A stretch of DNA of 64,000 nucleotides from Psychrobacter sp. 28M-43. GTDB taxonomy: Bacteria > Pseudomonadota > Gammaproteobacteria > Pseudomonadales > Moraxellaceae. Made by a program: the position numbers and the translations under genes. Every line of letters starts with the position of its first letter. Position 1 is the first letter of the stretch. The stretch lies in contig NZ_CP061739.1 of the NCBI RefSeq assembly GCF_014770435.1, positions 2,170,001 to 2,234,000 of the forward strand. The letters run 5' to 3'. The notes under the pieces were generated by a model. That model made no database searches and was not told where the DNA came from. It saw only the letters and a program-made list of their open reading frames with translations. Positions 46,354 to 56,301 of this stretch are shown here, piece by piece.

Positions 46354-46398
46354 CAAAAGGGTCTGTTGAAATATCAACAGACCCTTTTGTTTTTTACT
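46354..46398. terminator. Bidirectional terminator between lpxH and orn
   Basis: A perfect 16-bp stem (46354-46369 with 46374-46389) with loop aata is followed by T residues. Its arms contain agggtctgttgaa, identical for 13 bases to the ends of the MITE-like element at 674-939. Confidence 0.93.
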
Positions 46399-46445
46399 AC
46401 AATTCTTTTACTATACTTTTAAATAGCTTATCTCTTGCCAGTTTT

Positions 46446-47033
46446 TTAAGGTATTAGCTTAAAGAAATGCTGACGGTAATGCTTTAGCTCACGGATAGAG
46501 TCACGAATATCATCTAAGGCTAAATGACTGCCACCTTTTTCGAAGTTCTTTAAGATATCAGGACGCCAGCGGAAACAAAGCTCTTTGATAGACGACACAT
46601 CAAGATTGCGATAATGGAAGAAACGCTCAAGCTCTGGCATTTGGCGCGCCATAAATCGACGATCTTGGCAGATAGAGTTACCGCACATTGGTGACTTACC
46701 GCTATCAACCCATTTATTCAGGAACTTGATGGTCTCCGCTTCGGCTTCTGCCAATGTCACCGTACTACGACGCACACGATCGACCAATCCTGATTGACCA
46801 TGCTGCTTGGTATTCCAGTCATCCATTTTGTTTAAGACTTGATCCGATACCTTGATCGCAAACACAGGCCCTTCAGCAAGTACATTCAAATCTTCGTCAG
46901 TAACGACAGTAGCAATCTCGATAATCTCATCGTTTAAGGTATCAAGTCCGGTCATTTCTAAATCAATCCACACCAGCCCTTTTTTGCCTTGATTTTTGAT
47001 TTTAATCTTGTTGGGATGGTCACCGGTAGTCAT
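46446..47033 (-). CDS. orn: Oligoribonuclease
   Basis: The 3'-5' exonuclease finishes RNA decay by cleaving di- to pentanucleotides, including pGpG. It belongs to the DEDDh family: motif [11 protein letters not shown], motif II around [11 protein letters not shown], motif [19 protein letters not shown] with the His-containing helix. ATG 47033 (AGGA 7 nt upstream) gives 195 residues; the ATG six codons earlier has no ribosome-binding site. The gene is divergent from rsgA, the same pairing seen in many gammaproteobacteria. Confidence 0.96.
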   Translation of the reverse strand: MTTGDHPNKIKIKNQGKKGLVWIDLEMTGLDTLNDEIIEIATVVTDEDLNVLAEGPVFAIKVSDQVLNKMDDWNTKQHGQSGLVDRVRRSTVTLAEAEAETIKFLNKWVDSGKSPMCGNSICQDRRFMARQMPELERFFHYRNLDVSSIKELCFRWRPDILKNFEKGGSHLALDDIRDSIRELKHYRQHFFKLIP

Positions 47034-47263
47034 ACAATATCCTATGGTCATTAAATTTTGGGACAGTTTTAAACATAATTTAAAAAACGTATTACGGTTG
47101 AATACTCATATTCAGATAGCATTGCAATGCACTGATTGATTCAAAAAATCTAGCAATCAGCCAAAATATTACAAAACCCCTGTCTGCCGCAGACGCTTTA
47201 GGCTGTATGTTAGCAAATTTTCACGCTACACTTAGCAATATTTTTATAATAGGTCAAAAACCC

Positions 47264-48367
47264 ATGGCATTAATCCGGCAACGCAAACTGACTAAACAAC
47301 AGATTCGTCGCATCGACAAGCAGCAACTGTCCAACCAAGATAGTATTGATGACAGTTTGATGGATGGCGTGGTCATGGCGCATTACGGTAAGCAACTAGA
47401 AGTACAAGTCACTAGCCTGCCAGCTGTCATACCTGAGCAGCCAGAGATTGCACCTGATGATCCTGAGCCGTTTTGGCAAACGCTTGAATTGAATGATATC
47501 TGGCGCTGTCATGTGCGTACCAATCTACCGATGCTAGCTGCTGGTGATCAAGTACGCTGGAATGCCGATTCTAATACTGGCTTTGGTCGTATCGAAGCGG
47601 TCAAACCGCGTACATCACTGGTTTCTCGTCCTGACCGCTATCATAAGCTCAAACCTGTTGCCGCCAACGTCGATATTTTGGCGATTGTTTTTGCACCATT
47701 ACCTGCCGCCGCACCAACGCTGATTGATCGCTATCTCGTGGTATGCCATCATGCAGGTGTCAAACCACTATTGGTACTCAACAAAGCCGATTTATTGGCA
47801 GAAGAGAACGGCGTAGACACCAATGAATTATTGGCGCAGTATGCCGCACTTGGCTATGAAAGTGTTCTAACTTCGGTCGATTGCCCTGAAAATATCGCTG
47901 AGAGCGATGAGCAAGAAGGCCTTGATGAACTAAAGCGTTATATAGATAAAAAGCTGGTGATCTTCGCGGGTCAATCTGGCGTCGGCAAAAGCAGTTTAAT
48001 CAATGCCCTTCTACCTGACTCTGGACAGAGCGTCAATATCATCTCACAAAACTCTAAGCTTGGTCAGCACACCACGACGACCAGTCGACTGCTGCCATTC
48101 AACCCCGAAGACCTCACTCAAGGCGGTATCGTAGATACACCAGGGATTCGTGAGTATGGTATTTGGCATCTTACTCCTGATGATATTATTTCAGGCTTCG
48201 TCGAGCTGGCACCATTGTCCGGTGATTGCCAATTCCGTGACTGTCGTCACACCCATAACAGCAAAGGCTGCGCACTATGGCAAGCAGTGGCTGATGGTGA
48301 GGTATTGCAGCGCCGCGTTGAAAATCTCGTCACGCTACGAGAAGAGGCAGATACTAAGCCTTATTAG
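47264..48367 (+). CDS. rsgA: Ribosome small-subunit biogenesis GTPase RsgA
   Basis: This circularly permuted GTPase releases RbfA late in 30S assembly. ATG 47264 (MALIRQRKLTKQQ) gives 367 residues; the frame is open to 47207, but those residues are unlike the family start. An N-terminal OB domain (VRTNLPMLAAGDQVRW) is followed by G4 VLNKADLL, G1 AGQSGVGKSSLINALLP, G2 TTTTSRLL and G3 DTPGIREYG. The zinc knuckle CQFRDCRHTHNSKGCA follows. The G4-G1-G3 order is the family hallmark. Confidence 0.96.
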   Translation: MALIRQRKLTKQQIRRIDKQQLSNQDSIDDSLMDGVVMAHYGKQLEVQVTSLPAVIPEQPEIAPDDPEPFWQTLELNDIWRCHVRTNLPMLAAGDQVRWNADSNTGFGRIEAVKPRTSLVSRPDRYHKLKPVAANVDILAIVFAPLPAAAPTLIDRYLVVCHHAGVKPLLVLNKADLLAEENGVDTNELLAQYAALGYESVLTSVDCPENIAESDEQEGLDELKRYIDKKLVIFAGQSGVGKSSLINALLPDSGQSVNIISQNSKLGQHTTTTSRLLPFNPEDLTQGGIVDTPGIREYGIWHLTPDDIISGFVELAPLSGDCQFRDCRHTHNSKGCALWQAVADGEVLQRRVENLVTLREEADTKPY

Positions 48368-48588
48368 TATTTGGATTGTTACTGTTCGCTTTAATTAAAC
48401 ACGGTCTTGTGAGTAGATATTTTTATTAGGCTGAGAAGATCCATAGATAGGTGCAATAACCGCTCAATTACTGCCCGTGTCATCGCCCGTTTACTATAGA
48501 TGGCCTTATCGGTATAATAGCGCCTTGTTCATTATCATTGGGCTGTCTTCTCAGCTTAATAGAACACTTATTTTTTTGGAGGTATGGT

Positions 48589-49044
48589 TTGGATCGTGCG
48601 CTGGAATTTGTGGGCAACCACCCGTTTTTATTTGGTATATTAGCCGTACTTGCTATACTGTTTTTTACGATTGAAAACAAACGTAGCGGTAGAAAAATAT
48701 CGCCTAACACGCTTGGCATGATGGTCAATTCTCAAAACGCGCAACTTATCGATATTCGCGCTAAGAAGAAGTTTGAATCAGGCTATATTCAGGGCAGCCG
48801 CAACATACCGTTCACTGACCTCAAAGACCGCTTAGAAGAGATTCGCGCGATTGAGCAGCCAGTGATTATCATCTGTGACATGGGCGTCCAAGCAGGCGCT
48901 GCGATTCAGATGATTGGTAAAGATAGTGTCTATCGCTTAGAAGGCGGTATTGGCGGCTGGCAAGGCGCTGGCATGCCGTTGGTTGGTGTAAAAGACGCCA
49001 AAGCAAAGGCTAAAGGTAAAACAAAACCAAGTCTAAGCAAGTAA
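48589..49044 (+). CDS. yibN: Membrane-anchored rhodanese-like protein YibN
   Basis: A TTG at 48589 has TGGAGGT 6 nt upstream and is the best start, giving 151 residues; the open frame extends to 48538. One N-terminal membrane segment (FLFGILAVLAILFF) is followed by a rhodanese domain (LIDIRAKKKFESGYIQGSRNIPF) with a catalytic Cys in VIIICDMGVQAG and RLEGGIGGWQGAGMPL. The tail is Lys-rich. As in E. coli, it is followed by grxC and secB. The domain would face the cytoplasm. Confidence 0.9.
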   Translation: MDRALEFVGNHPFLFGILAVLAILFFTIENKRSGRKISPNTLGMMVNSQNAQLIDIRAKKKFESGYIQGSRNIPFTDLKDRLEEIRAIEQPVIIICDMGVQAGAAIQMIGKDSVYRLEGGIGGWQGAGMPLVGVKDAKAKAKGKTKPSLSK

Positions 49045-49387
49045 CAGACCTGTATAGGCGCTTAAGTGAAGCGTTTGTACAAATCGCTTAGCTGATGTCT
49101 ATGTGACCTGACTGACGCTATATAAAAAAGACACCTCTTTATTGGGTGTCTTTTTTTGTGGTTTATTTTTTATATTCTATTTATCATGTTTTATAGCACT
49201 AAAATACGTTTTGAGCCAAAACGGCTTGAATTTGTTGTGCCCATCCCCACTTTAGTAATCAGCATCACCGAGTGCATTTTTACTTTACTCATTGATAACA
49301 GACTATACCAACGCTTAGACTATGATAATTTATTATGCTCTCCATAATACGTTTGTTATCCCATAAATTTATAAATAAGGATTTACC
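49045..49387. other. Spacer between yibN and grxC
   Basis: Apart from the yibN terminator (49124-49158), no gene or clear promoter is seen. The terminator means grxC is transcribed largely from its own promoter. Confidence 0.4.
49124..49158 (+). terminator. Terminator of yibN
   Basis: The stem aaaaagacacc/gggtgtcttttt is followed by a T run. Confidence 0.88.
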
Positions 49388-49651
49388 ATGACTGTATCTG
49401 TAAAAGTTTACACTACCCCTATCTGCCCATACTGCTCAAACGCCAAACAACTACTAAAAACCAAAGGTGTTGATTATGAAGAAATCGGCATGCACGATAT
49501 GAGCAGCGAAGAGCGTCAAGCGTTAATGAAAAAAACCAATAATTACCGCACTGTGCCGCAAATCTTCGTTGGTGAAACCTTTGTCGGTGGTTTTGATGAA
49601 CTTAACCAAATGAACCAGCAAGGCAAACTTGACGAGCTATTGGCAGGTTAA
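49388..49651 (+). CDS. grxC: Glutaredoxin 3
   Basis: The small dithiol oxidoreductase uses glutathione. The 87-residue protein has the active site CPYCSNAK, the cis-Pro segment TVPQIFVGETFVGGFDEL and the family length of about 83. It can supply electrons to the ArsC encoded in this window, since that reductase is of the glutaredoxin type. AAGGA lies 6 nt before the ATG, and the same AGGATTTACC leader precedes secB. Confidence 0.96.
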   Translation: MTVSVKVYTTPICPYCSNAKQLLKTKGVDYEEIGMHDMSSEERQALMKKTNNYRTVPQIFVGETFVGGFDELNQMNQQGKLDELLAG

Positions 49652-49667
49652 TCTGCTACCTTTCTTT

Positions 49668-49780
49668 ACTGTCTGTCTTTATTTATGTAAAGATAGACAG
49701 TGGCACGTTTTAATAGAGTAGTAAGAAGTAATAATAAAAAATATCGAGACAATACCAAAAAATAGTCTCGATTTATATTA
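49668..49780 (+). terminator. Two hairpins between grxC and secB
   Basis: A 13-bp stem ctgtctgtcttta/taaagatagacag (49669-49700, one wobble) and an 8-bp stem atcgagac/gtctcgat (49743-49772, then T-rich) lie in the gap. The second is the better terminator candidate. Confidence 0.5.
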
Positions 49781-49843
49781 CAATGAACTTTTATTAAAAT
49801 GACGATTTGCCCAATCATTTGATTTAATTTTAGAGGATTTACC

Positions 49844-50296
49844 ATGGCTGAAGAACAAGCACAACCACAATTGGCACTAGAACGCATTTACGTGAAAGAC
49901 ATGTCACTTGAAGTACCAGGCGCTAGCGTATTCACCAAAGAGTGGAACCCAGAGCTTGATATCAATTTGTCTAGCAACGCTGAAAAACTAGATGACGATC
50001 ATTATCAAATCATCCTAACTGTGAGCGTTACTGCCAAAAATGCGGAAGAAGCAGCATTTATCGCTGAAGTGCATCAAGCAGGTATCTTCTTACTAAAAGA
50101 TATTCCAGAAGATCAAATCGGTCAAATCTTGGGCGCATACTGCCCTAACGTGTTGTTCCCATATGCTCGTGAAGTCATCAGTGACATCGTGACGCGTGGT
50201 AGCTTCCCACAATTGCTACTAGCACCTGTGAACTTTGATCAAGCGTATGCACAGAGCCAACAGCAAGCACAAGTTGATGCTCAAGGTAATGCATAG
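49844..50296 (+). CDS. secB: Protein-export chaperone SecB
   Basis: The cytosolic tetrameric chaperone keeps preproteins unfolded and passes them to SecA. The 150-residue protein has the SecB landmarks [75 protein letters not shown] lies 6 nt before the ATG. The C-terminal tail ([12 protein letters not shown]) lacks the zinc-binding-like residues but is short, as is common. Confidence 0.97.
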   Translation: MAEEQAQPQLALERIYVKDMSLEVPGASVFTKEWNPELDINLSSNAEKLDDDHYQIILTVSVTAKNAEEAAFIAEVHQAGIFLLKDIPEDQIGQILGAYCPNVLFPYAREVISDIVTRGSFPQLLLAPVNFDQAYAQSQQQAQVDAQGNA

Positions 50297-50340
50297 GCAT
50301 TAATTAAAATATATGAGATCTACCAGTCGTATATTTGATA

Positions 50341-50378
50341 AAAGGCCGTTTACTTATAATGAGTAAGCGGTTTTTTTG
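50341..50378 (+). terminator. Terminator of secB
   Basis: The stem ccgtttactta/tgagtaagcgg is followed by seven T residues. Confidence 0.87.
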
Positions 50379-50413
50379 TGGGTGTTTTTTATGAGGTGTA
50401 AAATCATTGGCCA

Positions 50414-50441
50414 TAAAAAAACCCTGCTATTAAACAGGGTC
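50414..50441 (-). terminator. Terminator of adk
   Basis: The stem accctg/cagggt is followed by seven T residues on the minus strand. Confidence 0.8.
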
Positions 50442-50488
50442 TTCAACGACTACATCGACTGGCTAAATTACTTAGCTAACATCGATAA

Positions 50489-51477
<989 letters not shown>

Positions 51478-52758
51478 CTATGGCACTTGTTGATTAATCT
51501 CCACGTTGACCTGATTTTGTTCTGCACTGATTACCACTGGATTGCCTGAGAGGTCGCCTGACTCTGCGGTAGCATTGCCACTATGGCTGATACGAGCGAT
51601 GACCGCTAGCTGTACTTTATCAGAACGAGCCGATCCTAGGGTACGCTCTGGCATCATAGCATCAAGATCACTTAGGCTAATAACCGCTTCACCTTGTTTG
51701 ATATTGCTAATCGGTAGACGCTTAGCAGCAAATGGTGGACCACCTTTCACGTCACGTATCGCTACAAATAGCGTATCGTCAGCTTTTACCAATGGTAACA
51801 GACTAGCATTAATTTTGATGGTCACTTCGACGCCTTCAGAGGCTTGCTGCTGCTGCATCACCACATTAGCACTAAGCTCATCTAGACTTGATAGCGCTTG
51901 CGTATGATCACCCGGTTTGGCCGCGATACTGTCACGCAGACGTTTAATCCAGCCTTGCGCTTGATCGAAGTTACTAGCACGTGCTTCACCCATCGCCATA
52001 AGCATTTGTGCGCCTTCATGTTCTGGGTTTGTGACTAGTATGTTTTCTAACACTCGGCGGCTATTGGCATCTAACTGACCTTTATTAGCAAAGAAACTGA
52101 TCTGCGCATAAGTGGTCGCAATCTCTTCGTTATCAGGTGATAGACGATAAGCGCGCGACAACGCTTCTAGTGCCGAATCAGTCGCCTCTAAGGATAAGAA
52201 CAGCTCCGATAGGCGCATCCAGCGATTATAGTCACTGGCATGACGATAAACGTTAGTCTGCATGGCACTAATCAGCTGATTACCATCCTCAATTGCCCAA
52301 GCAGGTGGCTGATCGATTCTACCTGTCAGTAAGTCATCCGCCACTTGACCGACTTTGTCCTCGCTTGCCCACAGCTCAAAGACAGGTGTGCGATCACCGA
52401 CCATCAGATATGCCATGGCCGTTAATACAGGTACCCAAACCATAATAATCAATCGGCTTTTGATACCTGGCGTGATCATCGGTGACACTTCACGCTGAGC
52501 ATCCAAAAGCTGACGTTCAAGCTCAAGTTTTTGGTTTTGATAGTGATGGTCATCAATGATACCACTGTCTTTGTCTGTTTTCAGCTCTGCTAGTCGCTCA
52601 CGAAACACAGCAACGTTGATATCCAGCAGTTGATTGTCTACGGGCTTACTATGCGAACGCGGTGCTCTTAACCACGGCTTAATGGTTATAACACCTAATA
52701 GTAGAGCGACAAGTAAACTTAGCGCAATAAATAAGCCAACAGTAGAAAATATGGTCAT
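51478..52758 (-). CDS. ccmI: Cytochrome c maturation protein CcmI
   Basis: CcmI holds apocytochrome c for haem ligation. The 426-residue protein has two N-terminal membrane segments (LFIALSLLVALLLGVITI and RLIIMVWVPVLTAMAYLMV) around a coiled, charged loop. A periplasmic TPR domain follows (about 175-290: DYNRWMRLSELFLSLEATDSALEALSRAYRLSPDN, represented by MRLSELFLSL and ALEALSRAYRLSPD). A C-terminal beta-rich domain (about 305-426: LFVAIRDVKGGPPFAAKRLPIS) completes it. The start overlaps the ccmH stop by 4 bp (ATGA). Confidence 0.93.
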   Translation of the reverse strand: MTIFSTVGLFIALSLLVALLLGVITIKPWLRAPRSHSKPVDNQLLDINVAVFRERLAELKTDKDSGIIDDHHYQNQKLELERQLLDAQREVSPMITPGIKSRLIIMVWVPVLTAMAYLMVGDRTPVFELWASEDKVGQVADDLLTGRIDQPPAWAIEDGNQLISAMQTNVYRHASDYNRWMRLSELFLSLEATDSALEALSRAYRLSPDNEEIATTYAQISFFANKGQLDANSRRVLENILVTNPEHEGAQMLMAMGEARASNFDQAQGWIKRLRDSIAAKPGDHTQALSSLDELSANVVMQQQQASEGVEVTIKINASLLPLVKADDTLFVAIRDVKGGPPFAAKRLPISNIKQGEAVISLSDLDAMMPERTLGSARSDKVQLAVIARISHSGNATAESGDLSGNPVVISAEQNQVNVEINQQVP

Positions 52759-53318
52759 TTTTTGCCCCCAAGGCTTGTAGTGTCGTCTTTGTCATCGTTA
52801 TTGGCTCGTGACAATAAGCGATCAAGTTCTGCTTTTTCAGCGGCAGACAACGCTTTAACGTGGTTGTCTACTGCTACACCACTCTCGCCGCTGGCGACAA
52901 GCTGACGGCGTTTACTTTGCCAAAACCAACCGACTAATAAAACGATTAATAATAATGGCGGGAAAAACCATAAAATCCATGTTGAAGGACGTACTGGTGG
53001 CTTATAACTGATAAAGTCGCCATAACGCTCTTGCATATAGGCTCGGATTTCGCCATCACTACGACCATCTTTTATCAAATCATAGGTTTTTTGCTTTAAG
53101 TCTTGCGCAATTGGCGCATCAGACCCTGCCAAGTTTTGGTTTTGACATTTCGGGCAGCGCAGCTCTTCGATGAGACCGCGATACTGGGCTTCTTGTTGCA
53201 CAGAGTCAAAATCATAGACATCAATGGCAGCAAAGCTTGCCATACTCAATAGACAAGCGATAAACAAGCTTGCTAACTTTATGGTCGCCTTTCTTATTTG
53301 GTAGGCTATCATTTGCAC
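52755..53318 (-). CDS. ccmH: Cytochrome c maturation thiol oxidoreductase CcmH
   Basis: CcmH reduces the apocytochrome CXXCH disulfide or resolves the CcmG mixed disulfide. The 187-residue protein has a signal peptide ending near residue 30 (FIACLLSMASFA). The family motif LRCPKCQNQNLAGSDAPIA follows with Cys55 and Cys58, then YMQERYGDFISYKPP and one membrane segment (ILWFFPPLLLIVLLVGWFW). The short cytosolic tail means the TPR part is the separate ccmI gene, the split type, unlike fused E. coli CcmH. Confidence 0.95.
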   Translation of the reverse strand: MQMIAYQIRKATIKLASLFIACLLSMASFAAIDVYDFDSVQQEAQYRGLIEELRCPKCQNQNLAGSDAPIAQDLKQKTYDLIKDGRSDGEIRAYMQERYGDFISYKPPVRPSTWILWFFPPLLLIVLLVGWFWQSKRRQLVASGESGVAVDNHVKALSAAEKAELDRLLSRANNDDKDDTTSLGGKK

Positions 53319-53986
53319 GCCTCCGCAACTTGGCTTGGATCTGGACTGACACCATTATTACTAGCGTCATTGAGCACCATCAAGCAAGGCGTGATACGAC
53401 TTTGCCAATTGCTCTCATTGATCTCACCGATGATATGCTGACGAATAATTCCATCACCATCAACGATGAAAGTCTCAGGCGCACCAGTCAGACCTAAGTC
53501 AAGAGCGAACTGCCCTGACAAGTCCTGAATAGACATAGAGAACGGGTCGCCACCGCGATTCAGATACCCTAACGCATCACCAATATCATCTTTGTAGTTT
53601 ACGCCCACCAAGTTAACACCGCGCTCTTCTAGTTTCATTAGAAAAGGATGCTCAATGATACAAGTTGGACACCAGGAGCCCCAAATATTCATGAGGAATG
53701 GCTTATCTGGCAAGTTGTCATTGGTCATGATACGACTGGTATCTGATAATAATGGCAACTCAAAAGCAGGTACTGGACGCTCAAGCGCTGTATTGGTCAC
53801 GATATCAGTCGGTTTGCCCAAACGCATATAGAGCATAGCGACCAAACCAATAAAGATAACCAGCGGAATCAAAAACCCAATTTTAAGTTTTTTCTTAGTT
53901 TTTACTTTATTGCTGCTCGCAACTTTAGGGTCGTTGACAACCTCTTGCTGAGCTTTTTTATCAGGTTCATTGTTTGAGGTAGTCAT
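53309..53986 (-). CDS. ccmG: Thiol:disulfide interchange protein CcmG/DsbE
   Basis: This periplasmic membrane-anchored thioredoxin acts in cytochrome c maturation. The 225-residue protein has a basic, 35-residue cytosolic N-terminus, longer than usual, then a membrane anchor (KIGFLIPLVIFIGLVAMLYM). The thioredoxin fold has the active site WCPTC (Cys106, Cys109), PFLMNIWGSWCPTC and the cis-Pro GAPETFIVDGDGII. It is 1 bp from ccmF and overlaps ccmH by 10 bp, so the four genes are translationally coupled. Confidence 0.95.
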   Translation of the reverse strand: MTTSNNEPDKKAQQEVVNDPKVASSNKVKTKKKLKIGFLIPLVIFIGLVAMLYMRLGKPTDIVTNTALERPVPAFELPLLSDTSRIMTNDNLPDKPFLMNIWGSWCPTCIIEHPFLMKLEERGVNLVGVNYKDDIGDALGYLNRGGDPFSMSIQDLSGQFALDLGLTGAPETFIVDGDGIIRQHIIGEINESNWQSRITPCLMVLNDASNNGVSPDPSQVAEACK

Positions 53987-53987
53987 A

Positions 53988-56018
53988 TTAACGCTCCCCT
54001 ATCTTTGTAGCTGACGTATCCAAATCTGCAACCGTCGCAAAGCCTGATTTTTTGGCCGCGATTTGCGCAGGTGTTTTGGTTTTTTTGATACGGTAACGAT
54101 TGTCTAGCATACTGAGCAATGCGCCAAACGCCATGATAAGCGCGCCCAACCATATCCAGCGGATAAGCGGTTTGACATAGATACGGAAAGCCCATTCATT
54201 GCTATCTTCAGCAATCGGCTCACCAAGTGCTACGTAGACATCGCGCATCAGATTGGCATCAATCGCAGCCTCTGTCATCGGCATCATACTGATAATATAG
54301 TTACGCTTTTCAGGATATAACGTGGTCACTTCTTGACCGTCTTTACTGACTGTTACTTCTGCTTGCGTAGCGTCAAAGTTACTGCCTTTTACTTCACTAA
54401 AACCTTTTACCGTAAAGTCATAGCCTTGCACATTGACACTGTCATTAGGCCCTAATGCCACATCACGCTCAATGCTTAACGTACTGGTAAATGCAATGCC
54501 GATGACCGCAATGATGACGCCAATATGAGCGGTCTGTTGACCCCAATAACTTAGACGCAACTGGCGTAAACCGTTTAAGCGACTTGGTGCATTTTTTGTT
54601 TTGTCTTTGAAATCGACAACCATCCATAACAACACCCAAAAGCTCACAGCCAATGTGACACCGATATTTAGCATCGCTGATGGACTGGTGAAATAGGTAA
54701 TAATGGCGGCCAATACCAAACTGCTCACCGCGATAACCATACCAGCACCCAATAACGGGCGGCTGTCTTGTTTCCAGCGGATATTAGAGCCCATACCCAT
54801 CGCCACCAGTAGCAGCCATGTCAACGGCACAAACAGGGCGTTGAAGTATGGAGGGCCAACAGATACCTGACCTAAGTTAAAGGCATCAGCAATAATAGGA
54901 TATAGCGTACCAAGTAGTACCACTAAGGTTGAAATTAGAATAATAACGTTATTAATTACCAAAAATGATTCACGTGAGATAAGTCGATACTGACTCTCGA
55001 CCGTCAAACGCCAGCCACGTATAGCAAACATCAATAGACCACCGCCGACGATAATACCGAGAATGACTAGAATCACTAGACCACGCGTCGGATCAGCGGC
55101 AAATGAATGCACCGAGGTAATGACACCTGAACGTACTAAGAACGTGCCAAGCAAGCTAAGCGCAAAAGCAAAGATTGCGAGCATGATTGTCCATGCTTTA
55201 AATACACCGCGTTTTTCGGTGACAGCAAGTGAATGCAGTAGCGCCGTCCCTGCCAACCACGGCATCAATGAAGCATTCTCTACCGGATCCCAGAACCACC
55301 AACCGCCCCAGCCAAGCTCATAATAAGCCCACCATGAGCCAAGCGCGATACCGACTGTTAAGAAACCCCAAGCGGCCAATGCCCATGGACGCGACCAGCG
55401 TGTCCATACCGCATCCAAACGCCCTTCCCACAGTGCTGCCATACAAAACGCAAATGGCACAACCATGCCTACGTAACCCATATAGAGCATCGGCGGGTGA
55501 ATAATCAAACCAAAATCTTGCAATACAGGGTTTAGATCCGCGCCATCAACAGGTAGATTGGGTAATGTGCGATCAAATGGCGATGAGGTAAAGATAAGCA
55601 TCGCTAGCATCATCATTTGCACGCCTGCTAGTATCACCAGCACTCGCGCACGCATAGACAACGGCAACCCACGACTAAAGTAAGAAACCAATGCACACCA
55701 AGTGGCCATGATGGTCATCCACAATAGCAGCGAGCCTTCATGCCCGCCCCATGTCGCCGATAGCTTGTAATACCAAGGCAGCAATGTATTGGAATGCTGA
55801 GTGACGTAGACGAGACTAAAATCGTTGTAATAAAAGCCTGCCATCAGCGCAGCAAATGAGGTAATCATTGCCGCAAATTGTGCCCATGCCAGACTTGGCG
55901 CCAAACGCTGCCAAGCGACGTGGTCACGCATGACGCCAATGGTTGGTAGTACTACCTGCAAAATCGCCAATATAAAAGCGGCCAGCAAGGCAAAATAACC
56001 CAATTCTGTGATTAACAT
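53988..56018 (-). CDS. ccmF: Haem lyase subunit CcmF
   Basis: CcmF carries out stereospecific haem attachment to apocytochrome c with CcmH and CcmI. The 676-residue protein, with about 15 hydrophobic segments, has the tryptophan-rich WWD motif WGGWWFWDPVENASLMPWL, the GHEGSLLLWM segment, the LNPVLQDFGLIIHPPMLYMGYVG region (shown as NPVLQDFGLIIHPPML) with haem-ligand histidines, and a late periplasmic domain. A 20-residue polar tail follows the last membrane segment. It is first in ccmF-G-H-I; no ccmABCDE precedes it, and 283 bp of gene-free DNA separate it from the upstream DUF445 gene. Confidence 0.96.
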   Translation of the reverse strand: MLITELGYFALLAAFILAILQVVLPTIGVMRDHVAWQRLAPSLAWAQFAAMITSFAALMAGFYYNDFSLVYVTQHSNTLLPWYYKLSATWGGHEGSLLLWMTIMATWCALVSYFSRGLPLSMRARVLVILAGVQMMMLAMLIFTSSPFDRTLPNLPVDGADLNPVLQDFGLIIHPPMLYMGYVGMVVPFAFCMAALWEGRLDAVWTRWSRPWALAAWGFLTVGIALGSWWAYYELGWGGWWFWDPVENASLMPWLAGTALLHSLAVTEKRGVFKAWTIMLAIFAFALSLLGTFLVRSGVITSVHSFAADPTRGLVILVILGIIVGGGLLMFAIRGWRLTVESQYRLISRESFLVINNVIILISTLVVLLGTLYPIIADAFNLGQVSVGPPYFNALFVPLTWLLLVAMGMGSNIRWKQDSRPLLGAGMVIAVSSLVLAAIITYFTSPSAMLNIGVTLAVSFWVLLWMVVDFKDKTKNAPSRLNGLRQLRLSYWGQQTAHIGVIIAVIGIAFTSTLSIERDVALGPNDSVNVQGYDFTVKGFSEVKGSNFDATQAEVTVSKDGQEVTTLYPEKRNYIISMMPMTEAAIDANLMRDVYVALGEPIAEDSNEWAFRIYVKPLIRWIWLGALIMAFGALLSMLDNRYRIKKTKTPAQIAAKKSGFATVADLDTSATKIGER

Positions 56019-56301
56019 ACGGTCTAACCTTGTTTACCTTGGATACAATTAAGGGTTCACCGATGGCATTGCTAGCCACTGGCAAACGCTAATAGTCCTT
56101 TATGCGGTCATAGTTTACGGTTAAAAACTGAGGTTTCAATTGCTGTAGAAGCACATAAAACCCGCTACTATCATTGTGACGTACCAATATGAATGATTGA
56201 TACAAAATGCTTATCTGTTGTTAATTTTACATTTTTTAGTTATTCAAAGCTTATTCAATACAGCCGTTCATGACTAATTAAAAATACTTATTAATGCATT
56301 A

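Noticed and set aside
49156..49347. 63-codon plus-strand frame after yibN
   Set aside because: It begins in the tail of the yibN terminator and shows no ribosome-binding site or family resemblance.
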